From JAJFTV01 sp964426355 (GTDB lineage: Bacteria; Chloroflexota; Anaerolineae; Anaerolineales; Anaerolineaceae), in the NCBI GenBank assembly GCA_964426355.1, contig CAYRRA010000001.1, positions 1 to 60,616 on the forward strand: a stretch of 60,616 nucleotides of DNA, read 5' to 3'. The first letter of the stretch is position 1, and the number at the start of each line of letters is the position of its first letter. The notes beneath the pieces were generated by a model. That model made no database searches. It worked only from the letters and a program-made list of their open reading frames with translations, and had not been told where the DNA came from. The position numbers and the translations under genes were made by a program. Below, piece after piece: positions 1-9,202 of this stretch.

Positions 1-723
1 AGGTTTTTCACCCGAAAGAACCTGCCGGTCGGCATCTTCGACAAGCTTTGCGGTTTCAGAATCATAATGGTCTCTGAAGCGCGTGTGCAGATACTCGTCC
101 AATGTGGTTTTGTATTCAGACAGCAGGTTCTGGTTTGCAAAAACATACGCCAAATCCTGGTTCTTGATATAAACATCCACTGGAAGCAAAGCCATGAACG
201 TGCGGAACAGTTCTTCGCTGGTTTTTATCGAATTTTCTGCCTCCACCCGCGCAGTAACGTCTTTTACAAACGAAATGACCCAGATAATTTCACCGTTTGC
301 GTCATACAGCGTGGAATCATCCCATTCGCACCAGATCAATTTTCCATCTTTACGATAATTCCGGTGAAGAACACTGACGCCTGGCTGTTGTTTGGTTTGA
401 TACTGCTGTAAAGCCTCATCAAGAATATACCGGTCTTCTTCGTAAACATGTTCCCACTCAGAATAATGCTTGCCGATTACCTCATGCGCCTGCCAGCCAA
501 AAATTTTCTCTGCCCCTTTCGAAAAACCGGAAACTCGTTGTTCGCGATCCCACTCGATGACCCCCATTGGAGCGTTGTCCAACAGAAATTCCATTTGCTT
601 AAGTGTTGTCCGTCCCTCACCATGCCCCATCTGACGATCAAGCTTTGCTTTCAGTACCACTAATTCTTCACGCAACTGTTTGTTTTCTATCAGAACCTGC
701 TGATAGGTTTCTTTTGATGGCAT
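1..723 (-). CDS. PAS-domain signalling protein, N-terminal part (runs off left edge)
   Basis: Reading the minus strand from the ATG at 723 gives 241 codons without a stop to the window edge, so the C-terminus is missing. About 35 residues of probable coiled coil (EETYQQ-like, LREELVVLKAKL) are followed by a PAS domain at about 45-165 (NAPMGVIEWD, FGWQAHEVIGK, HRNYRKDGKLIWCEW, ISFVKDVTARVEAE). A second PAS domain starts at about 170 (LFRTFMALLPVDVYIKNQDLAYVFANQ). This arrangement is usual for sensor histidine kinases or diguanylate cyclases; the output domain lies outside the window, so the class cannot be told. No signal peptide or membrane segment is visible, so sensing is probably cytoplasmic. 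A weak AGGTAGG lies before the start, and a TATAAT lies at 773-778 on the same strand. Confidence 0.85.
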   Translation of the reverse strand, partial: MPSKETYQQVLIENKQLREELVVLKAKLDRQMGHGEGRTTLKQMEFLLDNAPMGVIEWDREQRVSGFSKGAEKIFGWQAHEVIGKHYSEWEHVYEEDRYILDEALQQYQTKQQPGVSVLHRNYRKDGKLIWCEWDDSTLYDANGEIIWVISFVKDVTARVEAENSIKTSEELFRTFMALLPVDVYIKNQDLAYVFANQNLLSEYKTTLDEYLHTRFRDHYDSETAKLVEDADRQVLSGEKP

Positions 724-849
724 ATCTACCTACCTGATAATGAATGGATACGCGTTGGATTACGATAACTTTATTATAGCGTATCCGTTTTTAAGAGGCA
801 TATATAGGGTGTAAAAAGTAATCCACCTCAATTCCGGATAACTTTTTTA

Positions 850-897
850 TCCCACCCACCTCCCTTATGTGGTAAAGCGTTCCACAGTGGGGTGGGA
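850..897. other. Imperfect inverted repeat upstream of the phosphoesterase gene
   Basis: TCCCACCC (850-857) pairs with GGGTGGGA (890-897), and inside it TGTGG (868-872) pairs with CCACA (882-886). Neither strand has a T-run directly after it, so it is not a classical terminator. It lies between two divergent genes (723 and 964) and could be an operator or a leader hairpin. The rest of the 724-963 gap shows nothing else definite. Confidence 0.4.
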
Positions 898-963
898 GGA
901 CGGGCAAAAAATTGAATCCAAATCTGTATTTATTTAGAACATTTTTTCTGATAGAATAAAAAG

Positions 964-2037
964 ATGGTAACAAAAAGAGATGGATACCGCATTTTGCTGC
1001 TGGCGGATACCCACATTGGGTTAGATTTTCCACTTCACCCGCGTATTGAAAGACGCCGCAGGGGAGAGGATTTTTTGGCGAACTTTCGCACAGCGCTTCA
1101 ACCCGCACTGCGCGGTGAAGTGGATGCGGTTGTCCACGGCGGCGATTTGTTTGACCGCGAGCGCGTTCCAGATGCGCTCGTTCAAATGGCGCTGGAGCCC
1201 CTCTTGCAGGTAGCAGAACGGGAAGTGCCGGTTTTTCTGGTGCCCGGCAACCACGAGCGCGGAAAGATCCCCCTGCATCTCTGGCGAAGCCACCCCTATT
1301 TTAAAATATTTGACCAGCCCACTACTTTCCTCACAGAAAAAGAAGGTCTCCGGGTGACTTTTAGCGGTTTTCCGTATGCGCGGCAAGTCCGTGCAGAGTT
1401 CAATGCGCTGGTAAGTGCCACAGGTTACCATCAGCAACAGGCGGACATCAGGCTGCTTTGTATACACCAGGCTGTAGAAGGTGCGCAGGTGGGACCGGTC
1501 AACTTCACGTTCCGCTACGCGCCCGATGTTGTGCGTGGACAGGACATTCCAGCCGTCTTCGATGCAGTGCTCAGCGGGCACATCCATCGCTGCCAGGTGC
1601 TGCGCAAAGACCTGGCAGGCAGGTCAATGCCCGCCCCGGTGATTTACCCTGGCTCGGTTGAACGCACCGCCTTTGCTGAACAGGCAGAACAAAAGGGGTA
1701 TATCACCCTGGATTTCCACAAGCACCAATCTGGTAAGAAGAGCAGGATCAAGCGTATCCAGGTTCATCCTTTGCCCGCAAGACCCATGGTTTCGCTTGAT
1801 CTGCACCTGGACGGTATGACGATCGCACAAATACACCGATGGCTGAGGGACAATTTATCCGTACTGGATGCCAATGCGGTGGTCTGCATTCATCTACGCG
1901 GAGAGGTCAACCCACAAGCCTGGGAAAGCCTCAATGCTGCTTCTTTGCGCGCGCTCACACCGCAAACGATGAACATTACGCTTTCCGCACCTCATCTGCG
2001 AAACTTGCGCTCACAAACTTTGAACACCGAAAAATGA
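964..2037 (+). CDS. SbcD/Mre11-like metallophosphoesterase
   Basis: This 357-residue calcineurin-type phosphoesterase shows all the metal-binding blocks in order: DTH (15-17), GGDLFD (59-64), GNHE (95-98), an isolated H168 and SGHIH (204-208). The spacing and the GGDLFDR block fit the SbcD/Mre11 DNA-repair exonuclease group, which cuts DNA ends and hairpins with the ATPase SbcC/Rad50. The C-terminal ~100 residues are a capping-type region. No sbcC gene lies nearby, so the ATPase partner is either elsewhere or absent, and the protein could be a stand-alone YhaO-like phosphoesterase. The start is the first ATG; no clear Shine-Dalgarno is seen. Confidence 0.8.
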   Translation: MVTKRDGYRILLLADTHIGLDFPLHPRIERRRRGEDFLANFRTALQPALRGEVDAVVHGGDLFDRERVPDALVQMALEPLLQVAEREVPVFLVPGNHERGKIPLHLWRSHPYFKIFDQPTTFLTEKEGLRVTFSGFPYARQVRAEFNALVSATGYHQQQADIRLLCIHQAVEGAQVGPVNFTFRYAPDVVRGQDIPAVFDAVLSGHIHRCQVLRKDLAGRSMPAPVIYPGSVERTAFAEQAEQKGYITLDFHKHQSGKKSRIKRIQVHPLPARPMVSLDLHLDGMTIAQIHRWLRDNLSVLDANAVVCIHLRGEVNPQAWESLNAASLRALTPQTMNITLSAPHLRNLRSQTLNTEK

Positions 2038-2133
2038 CTGCAAGAAACCGGCAAGGCAAATTGACCGAACCGGATATAATTGCCTTATCCCATTGTGCTT
2101 GTTGGCGATGGATGCTGTTTTTAAGGAGACGTC

Positions 2134-3498
2134 ATGTCCAGTCTGTTATCCCGCCGGCAAAAAATCATCTATGGCGCTGGGGATATCGGCTTCAGCCTAA
2201 CATCCACCATTCTCGGAGCCTATTTCGCCATCTTCCTCACCGTTGTTGTCGGTGTCAACCCCGGTTACGCTGCCATTGCCTTGTTCATCGGCAGAAGTTG
2301 GGATTATATCAATGACCCTCTCATTGGGTACATTTCCGACCGAACCCGTACACGTTGGGGCAGGCGGCGTCCCTTCCTGCTCTTCGGTGCTCTCCCGTTT
2401 GCATTGGCATTCACCATGCTCTGGTTCCGCCCCGCCTGGGAAAGTCAGATCGCCCTGGTAATCTATTACGCGGTTGCCTATTTGCTTTTCGACACCACCG
2501 CCACCTTCCTCTATATGCCTTATTTTGCACTGACGCCCGAGCTGACCAACAACTATGACGAGCGAACCTCACTGACAACCTACAGGATGTTCTTTTCCAT
2601 CCTGGGCAGCCTGGTCGCTTTTACTGTCCCTATCATGATTATCGGCACACTTTCACCCGAAAATGCACCGCGCATGTTGCTGATGGGTGCCGTCTTTGCA
2701 GCAGCCAGCGCAGCCCCCATGCTGTTGGTCTTTTTGGGCACACGTGAGCGCAGTGAGTTTATGCAGCAATCCCAGCCAAAGCTGCGCGATTCACTTAAAG
2801 CCGCGTTGAAGAACCGTCCGTTTATTTTTGGAGCCATCATCTACCTGGTCACCTGGGTTTCGGTTTCCATCCTGGAAACCTCGCTGCTCTATTACATCAA
2901 GTACGTGGTACAGCGCGAAAACTACAGCGACATCATCATGGCAGCGATTTTTGTCACAGGCATCCTCGCCCTCCCGCTTTGGGAGTGGGCATCGCGCAGG
3001 TTCGGAAAACGCCGTGCCTACGTTTACGGAATTGCCTTTTGGGCAGTGGTGCAAATGGTATTGATCTCGCTTACCCCCGCAACAGGGCTAGGCGTCATCC
3101 TGGTTTTGTGCGTGCTGGCGGGCATCGGGGTTTCTGCGGCGCATGTACTGCCCTGGTCGATCCTGCCGGATGCCGTGGAGTGGGATGAATACCAGACCGG
3201 CGAGCGGCATGAAGGCATGTTTTACAGCCTGGTCACGCTCATGCAAAAAATTGCCTCTTCCGTTGCCATCCCCTTAATGCTTTTGATGCTGGAATTTACC
3301 GGTTACCAATCCAATGCGGTGCAGCAAAGCAGCAGCGCAGTATGGGGCATCCGCATTGCCATTGGTCCCATCCCGGCATTGCTGCTCACCGCAGGCATCG
3401 TCTTTGCCCTGAGATACCCCTTAGACCGTGAACGTTTCAGCCGAATGGTTACCGAACTGGAAGAAAGGCGCGCGATGCAAAGAGGAGACGCCGAATGA
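2134..3498 (+). CDS. GPH-family sugar/cation symporter (MFS)
   Basis: This 454-residue protein has about twelve hydrophobic segments. It begins with the glycoside-pentoside-hexuronide symporter pattern GAGDIGFSL..., followed by the family signature around DPLIGYISDRTRTRWGRRRPF (about residues 68-88). The second-half sequence ILPDAVEWDEYQTGERHEGMFYS is also typical of the MelB/GPH group. The family imports glycosides with Na+ or H+; the substrate cannot be read from the sequence. AAGGAG at 2123-2128 precedes the ATG. The stop overlaps the next start by 4 bp (ATGA), so the two genes are probably translated together. Confidence 0.88.
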   Translation: MSSLLSRRQKIIYGAGDIGFSLTSTILGAYFAIFLTVVVGVNPGYAAIALFIGRSWDYINDPLIGYISDRTRTRWGRRRPFLLFGALPFALAFTMLWFRPAWESQIALVIYYAVAYLLFDTTATFLYMPYFALTPELTNNYDERTSLTTYRMFFSILGSLVAFTVPIMIIGTLSPENAPRMLLMGAVFAAASAAPMLLVFLGTRERSEFMQQSQPKLRDSLKAALKNRPFIFGAIIYLVTWVSVSILETSLLYYIKYVVQRENYSDIIMAAIFVTGILALPLWEWASRRFGKRRAYVYGIAFWAVVQMVLISLTPATGLGVILVLCVLAGIGVSAAHVLPWSILPDAVEWDEYQTGERHEGMFYSLVTLMQKIASSVAIPLMLLMLEFTGYQSNAVQQSSSAVWGIRIAIGPIPALLLTAGIVFALRYPLDRERFSRMVTELEERRAMQRGDAE

Positions 3499-4631
3499 GT
3501 CAGATTGAAATTTTACCAGTTCGCAACAAAAGAGAGCAGCATACCTTTCTCACATTCCCCTGGCAAATCTATAAAAATGACCCACTCTGGGTCCCGCCGG
3601 TGTTGCCGGAAAGACGAAAAACGATCGACCCCCGGCAAGGCGCTTTCTTCAAGCGCGGCGAAGCTGAATTCTTTATCGCCTGGGAGAAGGGCAAGCCGTT
3701 GGGAACCATCTGCGCCGCTGACGACCGCATTGGCAACCAACTGACCGGCAAGAAAGACTGTCTCTGGGGCTTTTTCGAGTGCATCCAGGATTATGACGTA
3801 GCAGCAGCTTTATGGCAGCATGTCATTGATTGGGGACGCAAGCGCGGGTTGAATGCCTTGTATGGTCCGTTTAACCTGGATTACGAAGATGGCTACGGAA
3901 TCCTGGTGGAAGGGCGCGACCGCCCACCCGTGATGCTCTGCGGGCATACCCCCGTTTACTATCTCGATTACGTTGAACGGTTCGGCTTTAAACCCGGGCG
4001 CGGGCAGAACCTTGCATTTGAGGTTCGCACGGAAATTGATACCGCAGCTTTTCAACAGTTGGCGCGAATGGCTGAGATTGCCCGCCGCAAAGAAAAATTT
4101 GTCATACGCAGCGCCAATTTTAAACGCTGGGAGGATGAGATCGACCCGTTGCTTGTCCTGTTGAACGCTTCGCTCGCTCATCTGGAAGGACATATTCCCT
4201 GGCAGCGTGATGATTTACGCGCACTGCTGGCACCGTTTCGAGAGTTCGCCGACCCCGAACTGGTTCTCTTTGCAGAACTGAACGGACGCATGATTGGCTT
4301 CTTTCCTGGCATCCCCAACTTAAACGAGGCATTGATCCATGCCAACGGACTTCGTTACCCGTGGGATTATCTCTCAGCATGGTTTCACATGCGCCGCAAA
4401 CCGGACTGCCTCTCCATCAAAAGCGTGCTCGTTCACCCCGATTTTTGGGGCGGCGGCGCTTCCATTCTGCTCTTTGATGAAATGCTGAAACGTCTGCGTG
4501 CCAAAGGATTTCGCTGGGTTGATCTTTCATTGACGTCTGATGACAACCCCAAAACCCCTATGCTGGCTGAAAGATTGGGTGGGAAAATCTACAAACGCTA
4601 CCAGGTATATCGTTACCCATTTGTAGCCTGA
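3495..4631 (+). CDS. GNAT-like N-acetyltransferase family protein
   Basis: This 378-residue protein is co-transcribed with the symporter (4-bp overlap). A two-lobed GNAT-like arrangement is suggested: an N-terminal part with PLGTICAADDRIGN, a middle with YGPFNLDYEDGYGILVEG, and a C-terminal acyl-CoA-fold segment with VLVHPDFWGGGASILLFDEMLKRLRAKGF, resembling GNAT motif A (V-H-P-x5-G-x-G/A). No signal peptide is seen, so it is probably cytoplasmic. The substrate is unknown. Proteins of this kind are common in Chloroflexota and usually annotated as uncharacterised acetyltransferases. The ORF ends inside a hairpin that may terminate transcription. Confidence 0.65.
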   Translation: MSQIEILPVRNKREQHTFLTFPWQIYKNDPLWVPPVLPERRKTIDPRQGAFFKRGEAEFFIAWEKGKPLGTICAADDRIGNQLTGKKDCLWGFFECIQDYDVAAALWQHVIDWGRKRGLNALYGPFNLDYEDGYGILVEGRDRPPVMLCGHTPVYYLDYVERFGFKPGRGQNLAFEVRTEIDTAAFQQLARMAEIARRKEKFVIRSANFKRWEDEIDPLLVLLNASLAHLEGHIPWQRDDLRALLAPFREFADPELVLFAELNGRMIGFFPGIPNLNEALIHANGLRYPWDYLSAWFHMRRKPDCLSIKSVLVHPDFWGGGASILLFDEMLKRLRAKGFRWVDLSLTSDDNPKTPMLAERLGGKIYKRYQVYRYPFVA

Positions 4632-4663
4632 CCATGTCAGTCAGGCTCATTCGACATTTTTTT
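4625..4663. terminator. Probable terminator between convergent genes
   Basis: AGCCTGAC (4625-4632) and GTCAGGCT (4640-4647) form an 8-bp stem with a 7-nt loop. A T7 run follows at 4657-4663 on the plus strand, about nine bases after the stem. The stem starts inside the stop codon region of the GNAT-like gene and lies between it and the convergent SDR gene. Confidence 0.55.
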
Positions 4664-5522
4664 ACTCAAAATGATTTGTCATCTCCATGCTGACATCCCA
4701 CAAATGTGCCGCTGTCAGTATGTCATGCGATGCCTTTGAGGATAATGTGGGTTTTTTCCTAAAAAAATATTCCCCATTATAAATCGAGGCCTCAGGCGAA
4801 GACGCCAGAAATACCACCGTTTCTGCCCCTTCCTGCGGAGTTAGAAGCAAAAAATCGGCAACGCGATGCACCAGCGAACCTGGAACCAAACGTTCTACAA
4901 TGCCGGTGGAGACAATGCCAGGGTGAACGCAGTTTGCGGTCACCCCGGTGCCTTTAAGGCGGCGCGCCAGCTCGCGCGTGAAAAGAATCATCGCCAGCTT
5001 GGCATTTCCATACGCATTGAATACATTGTAAAAGCGCTGGTTTTGCAGATTGTCAAAGTTGATCTTTCCCCACCAATGGGCAAGGGAGGTTACATTAATC
5101 ACGCGTGCAGGCGCGCTGGCAATCAGCCGCTCCTGGAGTAAATGGGTAAGATAAAAACCCGACAGGTAATTCAATGCAAGGTTCATTTCTAACCCATCTA
5201 CGGTCACAACGCGTCTTTTGAACATAGAACCCGCCAGGTTAATCAGCACATGCAGCCGGGGATATTGCTCCAGGATACTTTCTGCCAATCGCCGTACCTC
5301 ACATTGTGAGGAAAGGTCAGCCAGGTGCATGTGAATATGGGGGTTCTCGCTAAGCCTGCGCAGCTCGTTTAGCGCGGCATGACCCCGGTTAGGATCACGA
5401 TTAACGATGATTACCTCGGCGCCTTGTTTTGCCAGCGCCAATGCGGTTGCCTTACCGATCCCTCCGCTGCCACCGGTGACGAGGCAGGTTTTGCCTTGCA
5501 TTGTTCGCGTCTGTGTCTCCAT
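4662..5522 (-). CDS. Short-chain dehydrogenase/reductase (SDR)
   Basis: This 286-residue Rossmann-fold oxidoreductase has the nucleotide-binding TGGSGGIG at 16-23, NLAG (95-98, in place of the usual NNAG), the catalytic serine near S146 (NVTSLAH) and Y171-x3-K175. The order resembles the retinol-dehydrogenase/WWOX-like SDR group (INVTSLAHWWGKINFDNL). NAD(P)-dependent reduction or oxidation of a carbonyl or alcohol is expected; the substrate is unknown. A second in-frame ATG at codon 8 (MQGKTCLVTGG) could be the real start, because SDRs usually begin a few residues before the beta strand. The gene stands alone between a convergent gene and the upstream serine hydrolase. Confidence 0.85.
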   Translation of the reverse strand: METQTRTMQGKTCLVTGGSGGIGKATALALAKQGAEVIIVNRDPNRGHAALNELRRLSENPHIHMHLADLSSQCEVRRLAESILEQYPRLHVLINLAGSMFKRRVVTVDGLEMNLALNYLSGFYLTHLLQERLIASAPARVINVTSLAHWWGKINFDNLQNQRFYNVFNAYGNAKLAMILFTRELARRLKGTGVTANCVHPGIVSTGIVERLVPGSLVHRVADFLLLTPQEGAETVVFLASSPEASIYNGEYFFRKKPTLSSKASHDILTAAHLWDVSMEMTNHFE

Positions 5523-5607
5523 ATTCCATCCCTGCGGTGATTATACCTGGAAAATCGGTACAGGAATGATATAAGAGGAGGCACTTCCACACGCCACCAG
5601 CGGCGAA

Positions 5608-7218
5608 TTAAATGCCCTCTTTGGCGGTCTGTTTAATAAACCGGATGTCATCCAATTTACCAGAAGAAAGAACAAACCCGGCAACCTCACCTTCCCCGGT
5701 GCGAAAGAAGTGTAGATTCACCAAGCCTGAATTAAAAAAATCTTTTTCCACAGGATGAATCGCGGCAAAATACGGATTTTTTTTGGACCAACACAACCTT
5801 CCATCCTCGATTTGCAGTTCATAAGCTGTATTTAACTCTTCGCTGAAATATCTGTTTGGATACTCCTTAAGCTGCTCTGGGGAAAGCGTGTAAGGTTTCA
5901 TTTTTTGATATCTTTCCGGCTCAGAGCCATCGCCCCAACTGAGGAGCATTTGCTCCTCTGAAACAAAAGAAGCCTCAATATCCAGCAACGCATCAACCGC
6001 TTTAAAGGTAAGGTCATCCACTGGAATCAACTGGATGACCTGTCCCATGATAGATAGGTTCAACACATCTCCAACCGCAGTTGTCTCAACAATACTCTGT
6101 TCGCTTTCATGCCGGTAAAAACCAGTTTTATCCTGGAGTGAAGATTGCGATAGCGAGCAGGGGATTACTCTTTTTCTCCTCGTGTTTTTTAGGTCTTGCT
6201 CAAACAAACAGAGGTCGGCAACTTTTTTACAGAGTGTATCAGGGTTAATCATGGAATGGTTCGCCAGGCAAATGACGGAAAAAGCCTGTTCGGGAAAACG
6301 CAGCAGTTCAGCCCGGTAACCATACCACGCCCCGGAGTGGTAAACCGTATTCAAACCCCTATAAGAAGAAAGGTACAACCCATACGCGTACTTCAATCGC
6401 TCGCCGTTGTTAAGAACACCCACCTGCTGCATCTGATCGATCAATTCCTGCCCACCGCCATCCAGGCTATTATGATAAAAGTTTTGATCCCAAAGGTAAA
6501 GGTCGCCCACATTTGTGTACACCGCGCCATCCCCCAAAACATCAAATATCCCTGTGTCTATCTGGTAGCCGCCCTTTTCGCATGGAGAATATGCTACAGC
6601 ACGGTTTTTGACAATTTCCTTGAAATTATCGTGAAAATGCGTGTGTACCATACCCAATGGAGCAAAAATATTCTCCTCTGCAAATACCCGCAGCGATTTT
6701 CCCGACACCCGCTGAACGATCTCGGCAAGCAGAAAATACCCGGAATTACTGTAAAGAAATTCCTCTCCCGGAAGGTAATTAAGGTTTTTCTGCCGTGCGA
6801 TTAATTGGATGACTTCTTGCTCCTGATAATCATTTTCAAATGGCATGTTTGCCAGCGCCATGAGCATTAAATAATCCCTCATGCCACTGATATGGTGAAC
6901 CAGATGGCGAATGGTGATTTTCTCTTCATATTGTGGAATTTCAGGGAGATATTTCTGGATGGGGTCATCCATTGAAATCTGCCCACGCCTGGACAGGATC
7001 AAAATACACAGCGAAGTAAATTGCTTTGAAGTTGAACCAATATCAAAAATCGATTCCGGTGTCAGTGCGATATCATACTCAAAATTTGCGCAGCCATAAC
7101 CGCGTTGATATACAATCTCGCCTGCATGGATAATCGCCAAAACACAACCAGGGGTATCCATACGGTTCCATTTCTTAAAAACCCTGTCGATTTGCTCAGG
7201 TGATACTTGATGCATCAT
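5608..7218 (-). CDS. Class C beta-lactamase-like serine hydrolase
   Basis: This 536-residue protein has a beta-lactamase/transpeptidase-like domain in the first ~350 residues. It carries the nucleophile motif S62-T-S-K65 (FDIGSTSKQF), Y156-S-N158 (LYSNSGY) and a third-motif HSGAWYG. The C-terminal ~170 residues look like the lipocalin-like or DUF3471-type beta-rich domain often found after this fold. There is no signal peptide, so the enzyme appears cytoplasmic, which argues for an esterase or D-aminopeptidase-like role rather than antibiotic resistance. AGGAGA precedes the double ATG at 7218. It is the last gene of a minus-strand run, behind the terminator at 7265-7287. Confidence 0.82.
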   Translation of the reverse strand: MMHQVSPEQIDRVFKKWNRMDTPGCVLAIIHAGEIVYQRGYGCANFEYDIALTPESIFDIGSTSKQFTSLCILILSRRGQISMDDPIQKYLPEIPQYEEKITIRHLVHHISGMRDYLMLMALANMPFENDYQEQEVIQLIARQKNLNYLPGEEFLYSNSGYFLLAEIVQRVSGKSLRVFAEENIFAPLGMVHTHFHDNFKEIVKNRAVAYSPCEKGGYQIDTGIFDVLGDGAVYTNVGDLYLWDQNFYHNSLDGGGQELIDQMQQVGVLNNGERLKYAYGLYLSSYRGLNTVYHSGAWYGYRAELLRFPEQAFSVICLANHSMINPDTLCKKVADLCLFEQDLKNTRRKRVIPCSLSQSSLQDKTGFYRHESEQSIVETTAVGDVLNLSIMGQVIQLIPVDDLTFKAVDALLDIEASFVSEEQMLLSWGDGSEPERYQKMKPYTLSPEQLKEYPNRYFSEELNTAYELQIEDGRLCWSKKNPYFAAIHPVEKDFFNSGLVNLHFFRTGEGEVAGFVLSSGKLDDIRFIKQTAKEGI

Positions 7219-7257
7219 TTCTCCTTTGGTTGTGAGGATGAATAATAATCAATCTGC

Positions 7258-7287
7258 CAAGAAAGAGGCTGCCTGTGCGGCAGCCTC
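7258..7287 (-). terminator. Rho-independent terminator of the peptide-binding lipoprotein gene
   Basis: GAGGCTGCC (7265-7273) and GGCAGCCTC (7279-7287) form a perfect 9-bp stem with a 5-nt loop. Read on the minus strand it is followed by TTTCTT. It lies 27 bp after the stop of the upstream minus-strand gene and separates it from the serine hydrolase. Confidence 0.8.
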
Positions 7288-7313
7288 AACACGATCACGG
7301 TGAAACAACCGCA

Positions 7314-9032
7314 TTACTCTTTGATATACACATCAAAGTAAGTGGTGTAACCGTTGCTGATATACAGATCATGCACACGCGGGTTGACTGCTGTGTAATA
7401 ATCCGCAGCGTACAGCGGTATGACATACGCTTCTTCAACAATAATACGTTGGGCTTCATTCAACAACGCCTGTCTTTCCCCGCTGTCAGTTTCGGTGCGA
7501 GAATTAGCCAGCAATGCATCCAGTTCAGGATTGGATATCATCCCCAGGTTTATTCCGCCGCCAATGTTGGAAGAATGGAACAAATCATACAGAATATCGG
7601 CTTCACGCGAACCCACCCCGATCAGGCTCAATTGAAAATTTCCCGCAAAGGTCTGCTCTAACAGCACTCCAACCTCCAGGGTTTGGATGATAATATGCAT
7701 ACCAAATTTATCATATTCGTTTTCGATGATTTCCAATACCTTTACCCAATCCGTAAAACCAGAGGGGACAAGCGCTGTGAAACTCAGCGGGATGCCGTCT
7801 TTCTCGTAAATCCCGTCCGCATTCTTCTCATAACCTGCCTCCAGGATCAACTCCTCGGCTTTTGCCAGGTTATAATGCTGCCCAATCTCTTCTACGCCAT
7901 CCCAATAGCCAATTTGCGTTGGCGACAAGGGTCCATACTGAACAGTACCTTTATCCTGGAGAATGATCGTCACAATTGCATCCCGGTTGATGGCATAATT
8001 CATTGCCTGCCGGATGCGGACATCATCCAATGGGGGTTGGGTCACGTTTATCAAGATTCCAGGTCCAAAACCCTGGTAGGAACCCGTAATAATCTGAAAA
8101 CCGCTTTCACTGATGCGGTCAATATCCTGTGTTTTCAAATCAAACGAGTCGATTTCACCCGCCTCCAGACCAGCCATGATTGTGTCCGGGTCGGGAATGA
8201 GACGAACCTCTATACCGTCAATATATGCCGGACCTTGATGATATCCTTGCGGCGCCCATACAAAATCGGGGTTGCGCTCCAGGAACACCGCTTCTGAGGT
8301 GTTCCATGATTTCACAATAAAGGGTCCCGTGCCTATAGGCAGGCGACCAAACTGGTCACCCAATTCCTCCACCGCAGCCTGGGGCAACGGCATAAGATAT
8401 TCCGAAGCAATATCATATAGAAAGGTAAACTTCGGTTCAATGAGCGTGATACGCAATGTATAGTCATCGATTGCCTCGAATTTTTCCACGTTTATCAGCA
8501 TGCCCCCCGCAACGGGTGATGCAATTTCCGGGTTGGTAGCGCGTTGAAAGGTATAGACATAATCCTGTGCGGTTAACGGCGTTCCATTGTGAAAAAGGAT
8601 ATCTTCACGGATCTTAAATTCGTAGACCAAACCATCTTCAGAAATCGTCCAGGATTGGGCATGATACGGCACAATTTGATTATTGTGATCCACATACAAA
8701 AGCGATCCCCCATAGAGCATACAAATCATCGCCGATGCTGACATCGCTGTTTTATGAGGATCCAGAGTATCCGGTTCCTGAATATTAACCAAGTGAAGAA
8801 CCCCTCCGGTTGGTACCTCATTTTCTACAATCTCGGTTTCAATAATTTCTTCCGGCTCATCCTCCGGTTCTTCTGTGACCACGATTTCTTCCTCAGGCGA
8901 GGAAGGAACCCCTTCAATTTCTGCGATGGGCGCCTCGTCACTTTCTGGTAAACAGGCAGACAGGAACAAAGCAGAGAAAAGCATCAAGCTCAATAGAATT
9001 GAAAAGTACCGCATGTATCTTTTTTGGTTCAT
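7314..9032 (-). CDS. Peptide/nickel-type ABC transporter substrate-binding lipoprotein
   Basis: This 572-residue solute-binding protein (SBP_bac_5, DppA/OppA type) starts at the ATG at 9032, chosen because GGAGG lies six bases before it; an ATG 10 codons upstream has no ribosome site. A signal peptide ends in the lipobox LSAC with Cys27, so it should be a membrane-anchored lipoprotein. An acidic linker follows (about 28-70, rich in E, P and V). Family features include DPHKTAMSA, the LYEFKIREDILFHNGTPLTAQDYVYTFQRA segment (as YEFKIRED plus HNGTPLTAQD) and RIRQAMNYAINRD. No permease or ATPase gene is adjacent. It lies just downstream of a Cache-domain two-component system, which suggests a sensing or shared-transporter role. 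Confidence 0.88.
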   Translation of the reverse strand: MNQKRYMRYFSILLSLMLFSALFLSACLPESDEAPIAEIEGVPSSPEEEIVVTEEPEDEPEEIIETEIVENEVPTGGVLHLVNIQEPDTLDPHKTAMSASAMICMLYGGSLLYVDHNNQIVPYHAQSWTISEDGLVYEFKIREDILFHNGTPLTAQDYVYTFQRATNPEIASPVAGGMLINVEKFEAIDDYTLRITLIEPKFTFLYDIASEYLMPLPQAAVEELGDQFGRLPIGTGPFIVKSWNTSEAVFLERNPDFVWAPQGYHQGPAYIDGIEVRLIPDPDTIMAGLEAGEIDSFDLKTQDIDRISESGFQIITGSYQGFGPGILINVTQPPLDDVRIRQAMNYAINRDAIVTIILQDKGTVQYGPLSPTQIGYWDGVEEIGQHYNLAKAEELILEAGYEKNADGIYEKDGIPLSFTALVPSGFTDWVKVLEIIENEYDKFGMHIIIQTLEVGVLLEQTFAGNFQLSLIGVGSREADILYDLFHSSNIGGGINLGMISNPELDALLANSRTETDSGERQALLNEAQRIIVEEAYVIPLYAADYYTAVNPRVHDLYISNGYTTYFDVYIKE

Positions 9033-9163
9033 TTTTTCCTCCGAAAAATGTGTATGACGCAAAAAGCCACATTTTTATGATACTCATGCGTGGTGCTTTT
9101 TCCATCCGGAAAAAATCCCAATTCGGAACAGAAAAATTGACCGGGTTGGATTTAACTTTTACA

Positions 9164-9176
9164 GTAGGGGTCCTAC
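9164..9176. promoter_or_regulatory. Palindrome upstream of the peptide-binding lipoprotein, possible operator
   Basis: GTAGG (9164-9168) and CCTAC (9172-9176) form an inverted repeat around GGT. It lies in the 170-bp gap between the response regulator stop (9203) and the lipoprotein start (9032). NarL/FixJ-type regulators bind short inverted repeats, so the neighbouring regulator is a candidate binder. This is inference only. Confidence 0.3.
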
Positions 9177-9202
9177 AACATTTTATGTAGATTTACAGAA
9201 AA

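Noticed and set aside
5608..7218. Antibiotic-resistance beta-lactamase
   Set aside because: It has the fold and motifs but no export signal, and the long C-terminal domain is typical of esterase/peptidase relatives.
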